From positions 1 to 6,757 of the forward strand of contig JAIWOS010000207.1 in NCBI GenBank assembly GCA_020217265.1: 6,757 bases of DNA, given 5' to 3'. This document shows, piece after piece, positions 1 through 6,606 of the stretch. The translations under genes were made by a program, and so were the position numbers. The stretch's first letter is position 1. The number at the start of each line of letters is the position of its first letter. The stretch is from Thiobacillus sp. GTDB taxonomy: Bacteria > Pseudomonadota > Gammaproteobacteria > Burkholderiales > Thiobacillaceae. The notes beneath the pieces are model-generated. The model was not told the DNA's origin, made no database searches, and was given only the letters and a program-made list of their open reading frames with translations.

Positions 1-154
1 CGACGGGGCGGCGGTGGCCGGACTCGTTGCGGGGGGCGCCGTCGGGGTGCTGGCCGGTCGCCGCGGCCGCACGCAGCGCCCGGTGGTGCTGCGGCGCGAA
101 GAGACTGTTTCCGTTCAACCGAAACCCATCGTAATGAAAAGAGGACAGCCATGA
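1..154 (+). CDS. rseC: RseC/MucC-like sigma-E regulator, C-terminal end (partial)
   Basis: The frame entered at base 2 is open from the window edge and gives 50 residues before a TGA at 152-154. The visible part is a small hydrophobic Ala/Gly/Val/Leu stretch (residues about 3-18, the end of a membrane helix), then an Arg-rich RRGRTQR turn, then PVVLRR and a short polar tail. A Gly/Ala-rich second helix, basic residues and a PV(V/I)L motif is the usual end of RseC/MucC inner-membrane proteins, which modulate sigma-E/RseA (and in some species SoxR reduction). Placement directly before a mucD-type protease supports this, as rseC lies there in many beta- and gammaproteobacteria. The stop overlaps the mucD start (ATGATGA), so the two are translationally coupled. 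The N-terminal cysteine motif lies outside the window, so the family call rests on a short tail plus context. Confidence 0.6.
   Translation, partial: DGAAVAGLVAGGAVGVLAGRRGRTQRPVVLRREETVSVQPKPIVMKRGQP
141..144 (+). promoter_or_regulatory. Ribosome binding site of mucD
   Basis: A GAGG core within AAAAGAGGA lies 6 bases before the ATG at 151 and 9 bases before the second ATG at 154. Both spacings work, so it does not decide between the two adjacent starts. It lies inside the last codons of the upstream rseC-like gene. Confidence 0.6.
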
Positions 155-1545
155 TGAAAGCGGCATTTGCAACGCTGGCGCTGGCGGCGACCCTGTCTGC
201 GCCGGTACTCGCGAAGGACGTGGTGGACGTCGCCGACCTGGTCGAGAAACAGGGCCCGGCGGTGGTCAACATCAGCACGACCAAGCTGGTGAAGCGCGGC
301 CAGGAAGGCCTGCCTTTCCCGATCCCCGACGAGGAGGACATGCAGGAATTCTTCCGTCGCTTCTTCCCGCCTGGCGGGCCGGGCGGACAGGGCGGACCGA
401 TGCAGGAAATCCCGGCGCGCGGCGCGGGCTCCGGCTTCATCGTCAGCAGCGATGGCTACATCCTCACCAACGCCCACGTCGTCAAGAACGCCGACGAGGT
501 CGTGGTCAAGCTGATCGACAAGCGCAAGTTCACCGCCAAGGTCATCGGCGCCGATACGCGCACCGATGTCGCTGTCATCAAGATCACCGCCAACAACCTG
601 CCGACGGTGCGCCTGGGCGACCCCGGCAAGCTGCGCGTCGGCGAGGCGGTCGCGGCGATCGGTTCGCCGTTCGGTTTCGAGAACTCGGTCACCGCCGGCA
701 TCGTCTCGGCCAAGGGCCGCTCGCTACCGTCGGAAAACTACGTGCCCTACATCCAGACCGACGTGCCGATCAACCCCGGCAACTCGGGCGGGCCGCTCTT
801 CAACATGAAGGGCGAAGTGGTCGGCATCAATTCGCAGATCTACAGCCGCAGCGGCGGCTACCAGGGCGTGTCGTTCGCGATCCCGATCGACGTGGCGATG
901 GAGGTCGTCGAACAGCTGAAGGCGGGCGGCAAGGTGTCGCGCGGCTGGCTGGGCGTGGTGATCCAGGAAGTGACCGCCGACCTCGCCGATTCCTTCGGGC
1001 TCGACCGTCCGCGCGGCGCGCTGGTGGCGCAGGTGCAGCCCGATACGCCCGCGGCCAAGGCGGGCCTGCAGGCGGCCGACGTCATCCTCGAATTCAACGG
1101 CCGGCCGGTCGAGAACTCGGGCGACCTGCCGCGCATGGTCGGCGCGGCCAAGCCCGGCGCGAAAATCCCGCTGACCGTATGGCGCAAGGGCAAGAGCGAG
1201 CAACTGTCCGTCGTGCTCGGCGAACTGCCGGCCGAGGCGGCACAGGCGGGCAGCGGCAGCCGGGCGTTCTCGCGCGGCGGGCTGGCCTTGTCCGAACTCG
1301 GCGCCGAACAGCGGCGTGCGCTGGGGCTCGATCACGGCCTGATGGTCGAGGATGCCACGGGAGACGCCGCGCGTGCCGGCATCCGGACCGGCGACGTCAT
1401 TCTCGCGGTGAACAACACCAAGGTCGCCACCGTCGATGCCTTCCGCAAGGCCATCGCGGCGGTGCCCGCCGGCAAGAGCGCGGCGATCCTGGTGCGCCGC
1501 GGCGACGGTTCGCTGTACATTCCGCTGAAGATCTCGGGTGAGTAA
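151..1545 (+). CDS. mucD: Periplasmic serine protease MucD/DegP (HtrA family)
   Basis: This 464-residue protein is a Do/HtrA protease that degrades misfolded envelope proteins and, in MucD-type systems, restrains the sigma-E stress response. A Sec signal peptide covers residues 1-21 (short basic start, Ala/Leu core, likely cut after VLA). The trypsin-like domain spans about 30-255 with a full catalytic triad: His109 in TNAHV, Asp139 in TDVAV and Ser212 in GNSGGP. A short Gly/Pro-rich loop (73-83) stands where DegP has its longer LA loop. Two PDZ domains follow, about 265-358 (starting RGWLGV) and 375-462. Two PDZ domains separate it from the single-PDZ, membrane-anchored DegS. Length is typical for MucD. 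Starts at 151 and 154 differ by one Met and cannot be told apart. It overlaps the rseC-like stop by 4 bases and the glutaredoxin-like start by 8 bases. No damage is seen; active-protease status is inferred from intact residues. Confidence 0.95.
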   Translation: MMKAAFATLALAATLSAPVLAKDVVDVADLVEKQGPAVVNISTTKLVKRGQEGLPFPIPDEEDMQEFFRRFFPPGGPGGQGGPMQEIPARGAGSGFIVSSDGYILTNAHVVKNADEVVVKLIDKRKFTAKVIGADTRTDVAVIKITANNLPTVRLGDPGKLRVGEAVAAIGSPFGFENSVTAGIVSAKGRSLPSENYVPYIQTDVPINPGNSGGPLFNMKGEVVGINSQIYSRSGGYQGVSFAIPIDVAMEVVEQLKAGGKVSRGWLGVVIQEVTADLADSFGLDRPRGALVAQVQPDTPAAKAGLQAADVILEFNGRPVENSGDLPRMVGAAKPGAKIPLTVWRKGKSEQLSVVLGELPAEAAQAGSGSRAFSRGGLALSELGAEQRRALGLDHGLMVEDATGDAARAGIRTGDVILAVNNTKVATVDAFRKAIAAVPAGKSAAILVRRGDGSLYIPLKISGE

Positions 1546-1783
1546 ACGGCTCACCCTGTACACGCGGGCGGGGTGCCCGCTGTGCGAGGAGATGGCAGCA
1601 GCGGTCGAGGGCCTGCTGGACGGGCGTGCGGTCGGAATTACCCTGCGGGATGTCGATGCGGACGCGACGCTCAAGGCGCGTTTCGGCTGGGACGTGCCGC
1701 TGCTGTTCGACGGCGAAATCGAGATCTGCAGGCATCGCATCGATGAGAACGCATTTCGGGCCTGGCTCGCCGAAAACGCCTGA
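1538..1783 (+). CDS. Glutaredoxin-like thiol-disulfide protein (DUF836 type)
   Basis: This is an 81-residue single-domain thioredoxin-fold protein. The first strand (LTLYTR, 5-10) leads to an active-site CPLC motif (Cys13, Cys16), the redox pair of this family. A VP segment with the expected cis-Pro (Pro54) follows after a helix and a DVDAD strand, then a strand, FDGEIE turn and C-terminal helix. Size and the DVDAD...VPLLFDG pattern match the small DUF836/glutaredoxin-like family, whose substrates are mostly unknown. A third Cys (Cys64) is present. There is no signal peptide, so it should be cytoplasmic, unlike MucD. The start is GTG at 1538; an in-frame ATG only occurs at codon 19, after the active site, so GTG is required. 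The start overlaps the end of mucD by 8 bases, with only a weak GAAG seven bases upstream, which suggests translational coupling. A direct role in envelope stress is not shown by the sequence. Confidence 0.88.
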   Translation: MSKRLTLYTRAGCPLCEEMAAAVEGLLDGRAVGITLRDVDADATLKARFGWDVPLLFDGEIEICRHRIDENAFRAWLAENA

Positions 1784-1790
1784 AATCCGT

Positions 1791-1796
1791 TAAAAT
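1791..1796 (+). promoter_or_regulatory. Possible -10 element for lepA
   Basis: TAAAAT in the context CGTTAAAATCC lies 8 bases after the glutaredoxin-like stop and about 50 bases before lepA. It matches TATAAT at five of six positions. No convincing TTGACA-like -35 is found 16-18 bases upstream, where the sequence is still coding and GC-rich, so it is only a candidate. A short direct repeat AAATCCG (1783-1789 and 1793-1799) flanks and overlaps it at a 10-base period. Confidence 0.35.
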
Positions 1797-1820
1797 CCGC
1801 GCAGTTATCGCATCCCTGAC

Positions 1821-1844
1821 CGGGCACGGAAACGTGCCCGTTTT
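1821..1844 (+). terminator. Terminator-like hairpin in the lepA leader
   Basis: A perfect 8-bp stem, CGGGCACG (1821-1828) pairing with CGTGCCCG (1833-1840), encloses a GAAA tetraloop (1829-1832) and is followed at once by TTTT (1841-1844). Seven of eight pairs are G-C. This is the form of a rho-independent terminator, though the T tract is short. It could end transcripts from the mucD/glutaredoxin unit with partial readthrough, or act as an attenuator or initiation-control element in the lepA leader. It ends 7 bases before the lepA start codon. The structure is read directly; the function is inferred. Confidence 0.6.
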
Positions 1845-1847
1845 GCT

Positions 1848-3647
1848 GTGTCGCAGAACCTGATCCGCAATTTTTCCATCATCGCCCACATCGACCACGG
1901 CAAGTCCACGCTCGCCGACCGCCTGATCCAGTATTGCGGGGGCCTGTCCGAACGCGAGATGGAAGCGCAGGTGCTCGATTCGATGGATCTGGAAAAGGAG
2001 CGCGGCATCACCATCAAGGCGCAGACCGCCTCGCTCACCTACAAGGCGCAGGACGGCCAGACCTACCGACTGAACCTGATCGACACCCCCGGCCACGTCG
2101 ATTTTTCCTACGAAGTCAGCCGTTCGCTCTCCGCCTGCGAGGGCGCGCTGCTGGTGGTCGACGCCTCGCAGGGCGTGGAAGCGCAGACGGTGGCGAACTG
2201 CTACACCGCGATCGATCTGGGCGTCGAAGTCATCCCCGTCTTGAACAAGATCGACCTGCCGGCCGCCGACCCTGACCGCGTGGCGGCGGAAATCGAGGAC
2301 ATCGTCGGGCTCGATGCTTCCGACGCGGTGCGCGCCTCGGCCAAGACCGGCATCGGCATCGCCGAAATCCTGGAGGTGGTGGTGAAACAGGTGCCGCCGC
2401 CACGCGGCAACGAGACCGCGCCGCTGAAGGCGCTGATCATCGATTCCTGGTTCGACAACTACGTCGGCGTCGTCATGCTGGTGCGCGTGGTCGATGGCGC
2501 GCTGCGTCCCAAGGACAAGATCCGTTTCATGGCGACCGGCGCGCAATACCTCACCGAACACGTCGGCGTGTTCACGCCCAAGTCGGTCGATCGCGAGCAG
2601 CTCGCCACCGGCGAGGTCGGCTTCGTCATCGCCGGCATCAAGGAACTGAAAGCCGCGCAGGTCGGCGACACCATCACTCTGGTCGACAACCCCGCCGCCG
2701 AACCGCTGCCCGGCTTCAAGAAAGTCCAATCCCAGGTCTTCGCCGGCCTGTATCCGGTCGAGTCGCACGACTTCGAGGCGCTGCGTGACGCGCTGACCAA
2801 GCTGCAATTGAACGACGCAGCCTTGCAGTTCGAGCCCGAAGTCTCGCAGGCGCTGGGGTTCGGCTTCCGCTGCGGCTTCCTGGGCCTGTTGCACATGGAC
2901 ATCGTGCAGGAGCGGCTGGAGCGCGAGTACGACATGGATCTCATCACCACCGCGCCGACGGTGGTGTACGAGGTGGTGATGAAGGACGGCAGCATCGTCA
3001 AGGTCGAGAACCCGTCCAAGCTGCCCGACCTCTCCAAGATCGAGGAAATCCGCGAGCCCATCATCACCGCGACGATCTTCGTGCCGGAGGAGTTCGTTGG
3101 CAACGTCATCACGCTCTGTAACCAGAAGCGCGGCGTGCAGCTCGACATGCAGTACCACGGCAAGCAGGTGATGCTCAGATACGACCTGCCGATGAACGAA
3201 GTGGTGATGGATTTCTTCGACAAGCTCAAGTCGACCAGCCGCGGCTACGCCTCGCTCGATTACGAATTCAAGGAATACCGCGCGGGCGACCTGGTCAAGC
3301 TCGACATCCTCGTGAACAACGAGAAAGTCGACGCGCTCTCGCTGATCGTCCACCGCGCCACCAGCGTGTATCGCGGCCGCGAGCTGGCGTCCAAGATGCG
3401 CGAACTGATCCCGCGCCAGATGTTCGACGTGGCGGTGCAGGCCGCGATCGGCGCCAACATCATCGCGCGCGAGAACGTGAAGGCCATGCGCAAGAATGTG
3501 CTCGCCAAGTGCTACGGCGGCGACATCACCCGCAAGAAAAAGCTGCTCGAAAAACAGAAGGCCGGCAAGCGCCGCATGAAGCAGGTCGGCAACGTCGAAA
3601 TCCCGCAGGAAGCCTTCCTCGCCATTCTCCAGGTCTCGGACAAATAA
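1848..3647 (+). CDS. lepA: Elongation factor 4 (LepA), ribosomal GTPase
   Basis: This 599-residue protein is LepA/EF-4, a GTPase that binds the ribosome and has been linked to back-translocation, translation under stress and 30S biogenesis. The G domain is complete: G1 AHIDHGKST (13-21), G2 RGIT (52-55), G3 DTPGH with the catalytic His83 (79-83), G4 NKID (133-136) and G5 SAK (164-166). Domain II follows at about 190-285 and the EF-G-like domains III and V up to about 485. The LepA-specific C-terminal domain runs from about 490 to 599, with the basic [10 protein letters not shown] and KRRMKQ segments. Length is usual for the family. The GTG at 1848 is the only standard start between an in-frame TAA at 1791 and the G1 motif, and the resulting N-terminus aligns with other LepA proteins. 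There is no Shine-Dalgarno sequence next to it and a strong hairpin sits just upstream. The stop lies 2 bases before lepB. Confidence 0.97.
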   Translation: MSQNLIRNFSIIAHIDHGKSTLADRLIQYCGGLSEREMEAQVLDSMDLEKERGITIKAQTASLTYKAQDGQTYRLNLIDTPGHVDFSYEVSRSLSACEGALLVVDASQGVEAQTVANCYTAIDLGVEVIPVLNKIDLPAADPDRVAAEIEDIVGLDASDAVRASAKTGIGIAEILEVVVKQVPPPRGNETAPLKALIIDSWFDNYVGVVMLVRVVDGALRPKDKIRFMATGAQYLTEHVGVFTPKSVDREQLATGEVGFVIAGIKELKAAQVGDTITLVDNPAAEPLPGFKKVQSQVFAGLYPVESHDFEALRDALTKLQLNDAALQFEPEVSQALGFGFRCGFLGLLHMDIVQERLEREYDMDLITTAPTVVYEVVMKDGSIVKVENPSKLPDLSKIEEIREPIITATIFVPEEFVGNVITLCNQKRGVQLDMQYHGKQVMLRYDLPMNEVVMDFFDKLKSTSRGYASLDYEFKEYRAGDLVKLDILVNNEKVDALSLIVHRATSVYRGRELASKMRELIPRQMFDVAVQAAIGANIIARENVKAMRKNVLAKCYGGDITRKKKLLEKQKAGKRRMKQVGNVEIPQEAFLAILQVSDK

Positions 3648-3649
3648 CC

Positions 3650-4459
3650 ATGAACTTCGCCCTCATCCTGTTCATCGCGCTCGTCGTCACCGGCGGCATC
3701 TGGCTGCTCGACGCGCTCGTGCTGAAACGCAGCCGCGACAAGGACGCCAAGGAGCCGATGCTCGTCGAGTACGCCAAGAGCTTCTTCCCGGTGATCCTCA
3801 TCGTGTTCGCGCTGCGCTCGTTTCTGGTCGAGCCGTTCAAGATTCCGTCGGGCTCGATGATGCCGACCCTGCTGGTCGGCGACTTCATCCTGGTGAACAA
3901 GTACACCTACGGCATCCGCCTGCCGGTCATCAACAAGAAGATCGTAGAGATTAACGATCCGCAGCGCGGCGACGTCATGGTGTTCCGCTATCCGGCCGAC
4001 CCCAGCCTCGACTACATCAAGCGCGTGGTCGGCGTGCCGGGCGACACGGTCGAATACCGCGACAAGAAGCTGACGGTGAATGGCCAGCCGGTGCCGGCGA
4101 GCCAGAACGGTACCTACAGCTATGTTGGCAATGGCCTCAGCTACATCACCGCGATGGTGTACGACGAGAAACTCGGCGACCACCGCCACACCATGATGGT
4201 CGAACCCGGCAAGCCCTCGGTCTACCCGCCCCAGGTGATGGACTTCCCGGGCCGCGAGAACTGCTCCTACAATGCCGAGGGCGAAGGCTTCACCTGCAAG
4301 GTGCCGGCGGGGCACTATTTCATGATGGGCGACAACCGCGACGAGAGTAACGACAGCCGCTACTGGGGCTTCGTGCCCGACGAGAACATCGTCGGCCGCG
4401 CCTTCTTCATCTGGATGAATTTCGACGATTTCGGACGCATCGGCACCACCATTCGTTAA
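3650..4459 (+). CDS. lepB: Signal peptidase I (LepB)
   Basis: This 269-residue inner-membrane protease removes Sec and Tat signal peptides from exported proteins, plausibly including the MucD precursor encoded upstream. Two membrane helices are seen (about 3-20 and 45-61), separated by a charged cytoplasmic loop KRSRDKDAK; the catalytic domain follows in the periplasm. The Ser/Lys dyad is intact: Ser69 in IPSGSMMP and Lys124 in DYIKRVVGVPGD. The conserved GDNRDES.DSRYWG box is at 227-240. Cys205 and Cys216 are the only cysteines and both lie on the periplasmic side, so they may form a disulfide. The start ATG is 2 bases after the lepA stop. An in-frame upstream ATG at 3509 would add 47 Arg/Pro/His-rich residues over the lepA end, unlike the family, so it is not used. 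No strong ribosome binding site is seen, which suggests coupling to lepA. Confidence 0.97.
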   Translation: MNFALILFIALVVTGGIWLLDALVLKRSRDKDAKEPMLVEYAKSFFPVILIVFALRSFLVEPFKIPSGSMMPTLLVGDFILVNKYTYGIRLPVINKKIVEINDPQRGDVMVFRYPADPSLDYIKRVVGVPGDTVEYRDKKLTVNGQPVPASQNGTYSYVGNGLSYITAMVYDEKLGDHRHTMMVEPGKPSVYPPQVMDFPGRENCSYNAEGEGFTCKVPAGHYFMMGDNRDESNDSRYWGFVPDENIVGRAFFIWMNFDDFGRIGTTIR

Positions 4460-4463
4460 GGAG
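4458..4463 (+). promoter_or_regulatory. Ribosome binding site of the DUF4845 gene
   Basis: AAGGAG shares its first two bases with the lepB TAA stop and lies 5 bases before the ATG at 4469. It is the strongest Shine-Dalgarno sequence in the lepA-era run and fixes the start of the next gene. Confidence 0.75.
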
Positions 4464-4468
4464 AAACC

Positions 4469-4873
4469 ATGCATCGCGTACCTGTCCTGCCTGCCCGCCA
4501 ACGTGGTCTCACCATGTTCGGCTTCCTGTTCGTCGCGCTCATTCTGGTGATCGTTGCGATGCTGGCGATGAAAGTCGTTCCGGCCTACATCGAATTCTTT
4601 TCGGTGAAGAAGATACTCGCCACCATGGGGCAGGAGAGCGACCTCAAATCGAAGAGCAATGCCGAAATCCGCAGCGACTTCATGAAGCGCGCCAGCGTCG
4701 GCTACGTCACCGTGGTCAAGCCGGACGACCTCTCCATCGATCGCAAGAGCGGCGTGCCGGTGATCACGGCCGAATACGAATTCCGCACCGGGCTCGTCGG
4801 CAACGCCAGCCTGGTGATCGATTTCAAGGCCAGCTCCGACCCCAGCGCGACTGCCGCCGCCAGCGTTGAATAA
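4469..4873 (+). CDS. DUF4845 family single-pass membrane protein
   Basis: This is a 134-residue protein of unknown function, matching the DUF4845 family found between lepB and rnc in beta- and gammaproteobacteria. A short basic N-terminus ends in RQRGLTMFG, followed by one hydrophobic helix (about 17-34). Next comes the segment [15 protein letters not shown] (34-48), then a soluble domain of about 85 residues rich in charged and short-strand segments, and a low-complexity Ser/Ala tail. The RG(L)T start resembles a type IV prepilin leader, but the usual Glu at +5 is Gly18, so processing by prepilin peptidase is doubtful. The soluble domain probably faces the periplasm. The ATG at 4469 has a good AAGGAG site. 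The stop overlaps the rnc start by 8 bases. The family and location are recognised from memory; no function can be assigned. Confidence 0.85.
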   Translation: MHRVPVLPARQRGLTMFGFLFVALILVIVAMLAMKVVPAYIEFFSVKKILATMGQESDLKSKSNAEIRSDFMKRASVGYVTVVKPDDLSIDRKSGVPVITAEYEFRTGLVGNASLVIDFKASSDPSATAAASVE

Positions 4874-5561
4874 CCCCTTGCTTCTCCAGCGCCTGCAACA
4901 GGCGCTGGGACACACCTTCGCCCGCCCCGAGCTGCTGATCCAGGCGCTCACCCACCGCAGCTACGCTTCGACGAACAACGAGCGCCTCGAATTCCTGGGC
5001 GATTCGGTGCTCAACTGTTCGGTGGCGCGCGCGCTCTACGACGCCTTTCCCGACCTGCCCGAGGGCAGCCTGTCGCGCCTGCGCGCCAACCTCGTGCGGC
5101 AGGAAACCCTGGCCGAGATCGCCGCGGCGCTGAACCTCGGCGACGTTCTCCGCCTGGGCGAAGGCGAGCTGAAAAGCGGTGGATTCCGCCGCCCCTCCAT
5201 CCTGGCCGATGCGCTCGAATCGCTGTTCGGCGCGGTCTTCCTCGACGCGGGGTTCGACGCAGCCGAGCGCGTGGTGCGCGGCCTCTTCGACCCGCGGGTG
5301 GCGAAAATCGATCCGCGCGCCTCGGGCAAGGATCCGAAGACGCAACTGCAGGAGGTGCTGCAATCGCGCCGCCTGCCCTTGCCGGAATACCGCCTGGTCG
5401 ACACCCGCGGCGAGGCGCACGACCAGAGCTTCATCGTTGAATGCGTGCTCGCCCGCCCCGCGCTCGTCACCCGAGGCGTGGGCAAGAGCCGCCGCGCCGC
5501 CGAACAGGAAGCCGCGCGCGAAGCCTGCACCGCGGTGCAGAAACAGGTCGCCACGAAATGA
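4866..5561 (+). CDS. rnc: Ribonuclease III
   Basis: This 231-residue enzyme cuts double-stranded RNA, including the 16S/23S precursor stems of rRNA, and processes some mRNAs. The RNase III domain covers about 1-150 with the signature [10 protein letters not shown] (38-47). The metal-binding and catalytic acidic residues are all present: Glu39, Glu42, Asp46, Glu66, Asp115 and Glu118. The double-stranded RNA binding domain follows at about 156-226, beginning DPKTQLQE and ending with the basic [14 protein letters not shown] helix. The start is TTG at 4866, overlapping the DUF4845 stop by 8 bases; a second TTG at 4878 is an alternative. No ATG or GTG gives a full N-terminal helix and no clear ribosome binding site is seen, so reinitiation after the DUF4845 gene is likely. 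The stop overlaps the era start (ATGA). RNase III often lowers rnc-era mRNA in other bacteria by cutting a leader stem, but no such site is evident next to this start. Confidence 0.96.
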   Translation: MNNPLLLQRLQQALGHTFARPELLIQALTHRSYASTNNERLEFLGDSVLNCSVARALYDAFPDLPEGSLSRLRANLVRQETLAEIAAALNLGDVLRLGEGELKSGGFRRPSILADALESLFGAVFLDAGFDAAERVVRGLFDPRVAKIDPRASGKDPKTQLQEVLQSRRLPLPEYRLVDTRGEAHDQSFIVECVLARPALVTRGVGKSRRAAEQEAAREACTAVQKQVATK

Positions 5562-6457
5562 ACGAGAACGCACAGTCCAACTTCCGCTGTGGCCTCGTCG
5601 CCATCGTGGGCCGCCCCAACGTCGGCAAGTCCACCCTGCTCAACAAGCTGGTGGGGCAGAAGGTCAGCATCACCTCGAGGAAGGCTCAGACCACGCGCCA
5701 CCGCGTCATGGGCATCCGCACCGACGAGGGCGCGCAATTCGTCTTCGTCGACACGCCCGGCTTCCAGACGCGCCACACCAGCACCATGAACCGCGCGATG
5801 AACAAGCGCGTGCGCGAAACGCTCGCCGACACCGACGTGGTGATGATGCTGGTCGAGGCCGGTCGCCTCACGCGCGAGGACAGGCAGGTAATGGAGCTCT
5901 TGCCGACCGACCGGCCGGTGATCCTCGTCGTCAACAAGATCGACTACGTGAAGGACAAGGCGGCGTTCATGGCGTATCTGCAGGAGGTCGCCGCAGTGCG
6001 CGCCTTCACCGAGATCGTGCCGGTGTCGGCGAAGAACGCGCACAACCTCGACGAACTGCTGAAGGCGCTCAGGCTGCATCTGCCGGAAAACCCGCCGCTC
6101 TTTGACCAGGACGACGTCACCGACCAGACCGAGCGCCAGCTCGCCGCCGAGCTCATCCGTGAAAAGGTGTTCCGCCTGTGCGGCGAGGAGATCCCCTACG
6201 CCGTCGCCGTGCAGATCGACAAGTTCGAGGAGGAAGGCAATCTGCGCCGCATCTTCGCCACCATCCTCGTCGACCGTGACAGCCACAAGGCCATCGTCAT
6301 CGGCAAGGGCGGCGAAAAGCTCAAGACCATCTCCACCCAGGCGCGGCAGGACATGGAACGCGCCTTCGACGGCAAGGTGTATCTGGAAGTGTGGGTGAAG
6401 GTGAAAGGCGGCTGGGCAGACGATGTGCGCGTACTGAAGTCGCTGGGTCTGGATTGA
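5558..6457 (+). CDS. era: GTPase Era, 16S rRNA/30S assembly factor
   Basis: This 299-residue protein is Era, an essential GTPase in most bacteria that binds the 3' end of 16S rRNA and checks 30S maturation. The G domain shows G1 GRPNVGKST (18-26), switch I with the QTTRHR segment (44-49), G3 DTPG (65-68), G4 NKID (126-129) and G5 SAK (157-159). The C-terminal type II KH domain (about 200-285) carries the RNA-binding GKGG loop (249-252). Length is close to the family norm of about 300. The start ATG overlaps the rnc stop in an ATGA, the common rnc-era junction. An in-frame ATG at 5441 would add 39 Arg/Pro-rich residues within rnc and is not credible. No classical terminator with a T run follows; the next 149 bases hold a repeat element before recO. 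Its job fits its neighbour RNase III, since both act in rRNA maturation. Confidence 0.97.
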   Translation: MNENAQSNFRCGLVAIVGRPNVGKSTLLNKLVGQKVSITSRKAQTTRHRVMGIRTDEGAQFVFVDTPGFQTRHTSTMNRAMNKRVRETLADTDVVMMLVEAGRLTREDRQVMELLPTDRPVILVVNKIDYVKDKAAFMAYLQEVAAVRAFTEIVPVSAKNAHNLDELLKALRLHLPENPPLFDQDDVTDQTERQLAAELIREKVFRLCGEEIPYAVAVQIDKFEEEGNLRRIFATILVDRDSHKAIVIGKGGEKLKTISTQARQDMERAFDGKVYLEVWVKVKGGWADDVRVLKSLGLD

Positions 6458-6475
6458 GCCGGATTGAAAGGCTTG

Positions 6476-6581
6476 ATCCGCGAAGGACGCGAAGTCACGC
6501 GAAGAAAGGCAGGGGCAGGCGGTCTTCGCCTTGAGAAAGTTTCTATGTTCATTGGATATTTCTTCGCGCCCCTTCGCGGAT
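6476..6581. repeat. Imperfect inverted repeat of GCGAAG/CTTCGC blocks
   Basis: Two matched blocks form a nested palindrome in the era-recO gap. ATCCGCGAAGG (6476-6486) is the exact reverse complement of CCTTCGCGGAT (6571-6581). CGCGAAGAAA (6498-6507) is the exact complement of TTTCTTCGCG (6559-6568). The left side carries three GCGAAG units (from 6480, 6489 and 6499), while the right side has two CTTCGC units, so one unit is unpaired. About 50 bases lie between the inner arms. This could fold as a long RNA stem and serve as a transcript end or stabiliser for era. GCGAAG-type dispersed intergenic repeats are, as I recall, widespread in proteobacterial genomes, so it may be one copy of a dispersed family. 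Confidence 0.7.
6531..6560 (+). promoter_or_regulatory. Possible sigma-70-type promoter for recO
   Basis: TTGAGA (6531-6536, five of six to the -35 consensus) is followed after 18 bases by GATATT (6555-6560, four of six to the -10). The stretch 6533-6562 is the most AT-rich part of the gap, and lies about 47 bases before the recO start. The -10 overlaps the inner right arm of the inverted repeat. Sequence match alone is modest evidence. Confidence 0.3.
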
Positions 6582-6604
6582 AAAAGCGGATAAAAGCGGA
6601 TAAA
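6576..6604 (+). repeat. Tandem 10-bp repeat before recO (2.9 copies)
   Basis: The unit GCGGATAAAA occurs at 6576-6585 and 6586-6595, and again without its last base at 6596-6604. The first copy begins inside the right arm of the inverted repeat (its GCGGAT is the arm's end), so the array looks like a local duplication of that edge. The last copy places GCGGA 6 bases before the recO ATG, where it may act as a weak ribosome binding site. Confidence 0.9.
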
Positions 6605-6606
6605 GC

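Noticed and set aside
1783..1799. Direct repeat AAATCCG at a 10-base period near the possible lepA -10, considered as an operator.
   Set aside because: Only two 7-base copies are present, the first starts within the preceding stop codon, and no known regulator site is matched.
1671..3353. A 560-codon open frame on the - strand opposite lepA.
   Set aside because: It is antisense to an unmistakable lepA, its product is a His/Asp/Glu/Arg-rich low-complexity string with no family motif, and such frames arise from GC-rich third positions.
3509..3649. Upstream in-frame start giving lepB 47 extra residues.
   Set aside because: The extension is Arg/Pro/His-rich, lies fully over the conserved C-terminus of lepA and would put a long tail before the first membrane helix, unlike signal peptidase I.
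3512..4951. A 479-codon open frame on the - strand opposite lepB and the DUF4845 gene.
   Set aside because: It spans several real gene ends on the + strand, has biased His/Ala/Arg/Val composition and no recognisable domain, as expected for a shadow frame.
5441..5557. Upstream in-frame start giving era 39 extra residues.
   Set aside because: The extra part is an Arg/Pro-rich reading of the rnc double-stranded RNA binding domain; the ATG at 5558 with an ATGA overlap gives the normal Era length.
5036..6286. A 416-codon open frame on the - strand opposite rnc and era.
   Set aside because: It covers two confidently identified essential genes and its composition changes abruptly where the opposite gene changes frame, as expected for a shadow of coding sequence.
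6517..6531. Small hairpin AGGCG/CGCCT as the era terminator.
   Set aside because: The stem is only 5 bp with a 5-base loop and is not followed by a T run, so it does not stand out from chance in GC-rich DNA.
6576..6604. Tandem repeat considered as a CRISPR fragment or replication iteron array.
   Set aside because: Units are only 10 bp and directly adjoining without spacers, with fewer than three copies and no cas, rep or dnaA-box context.
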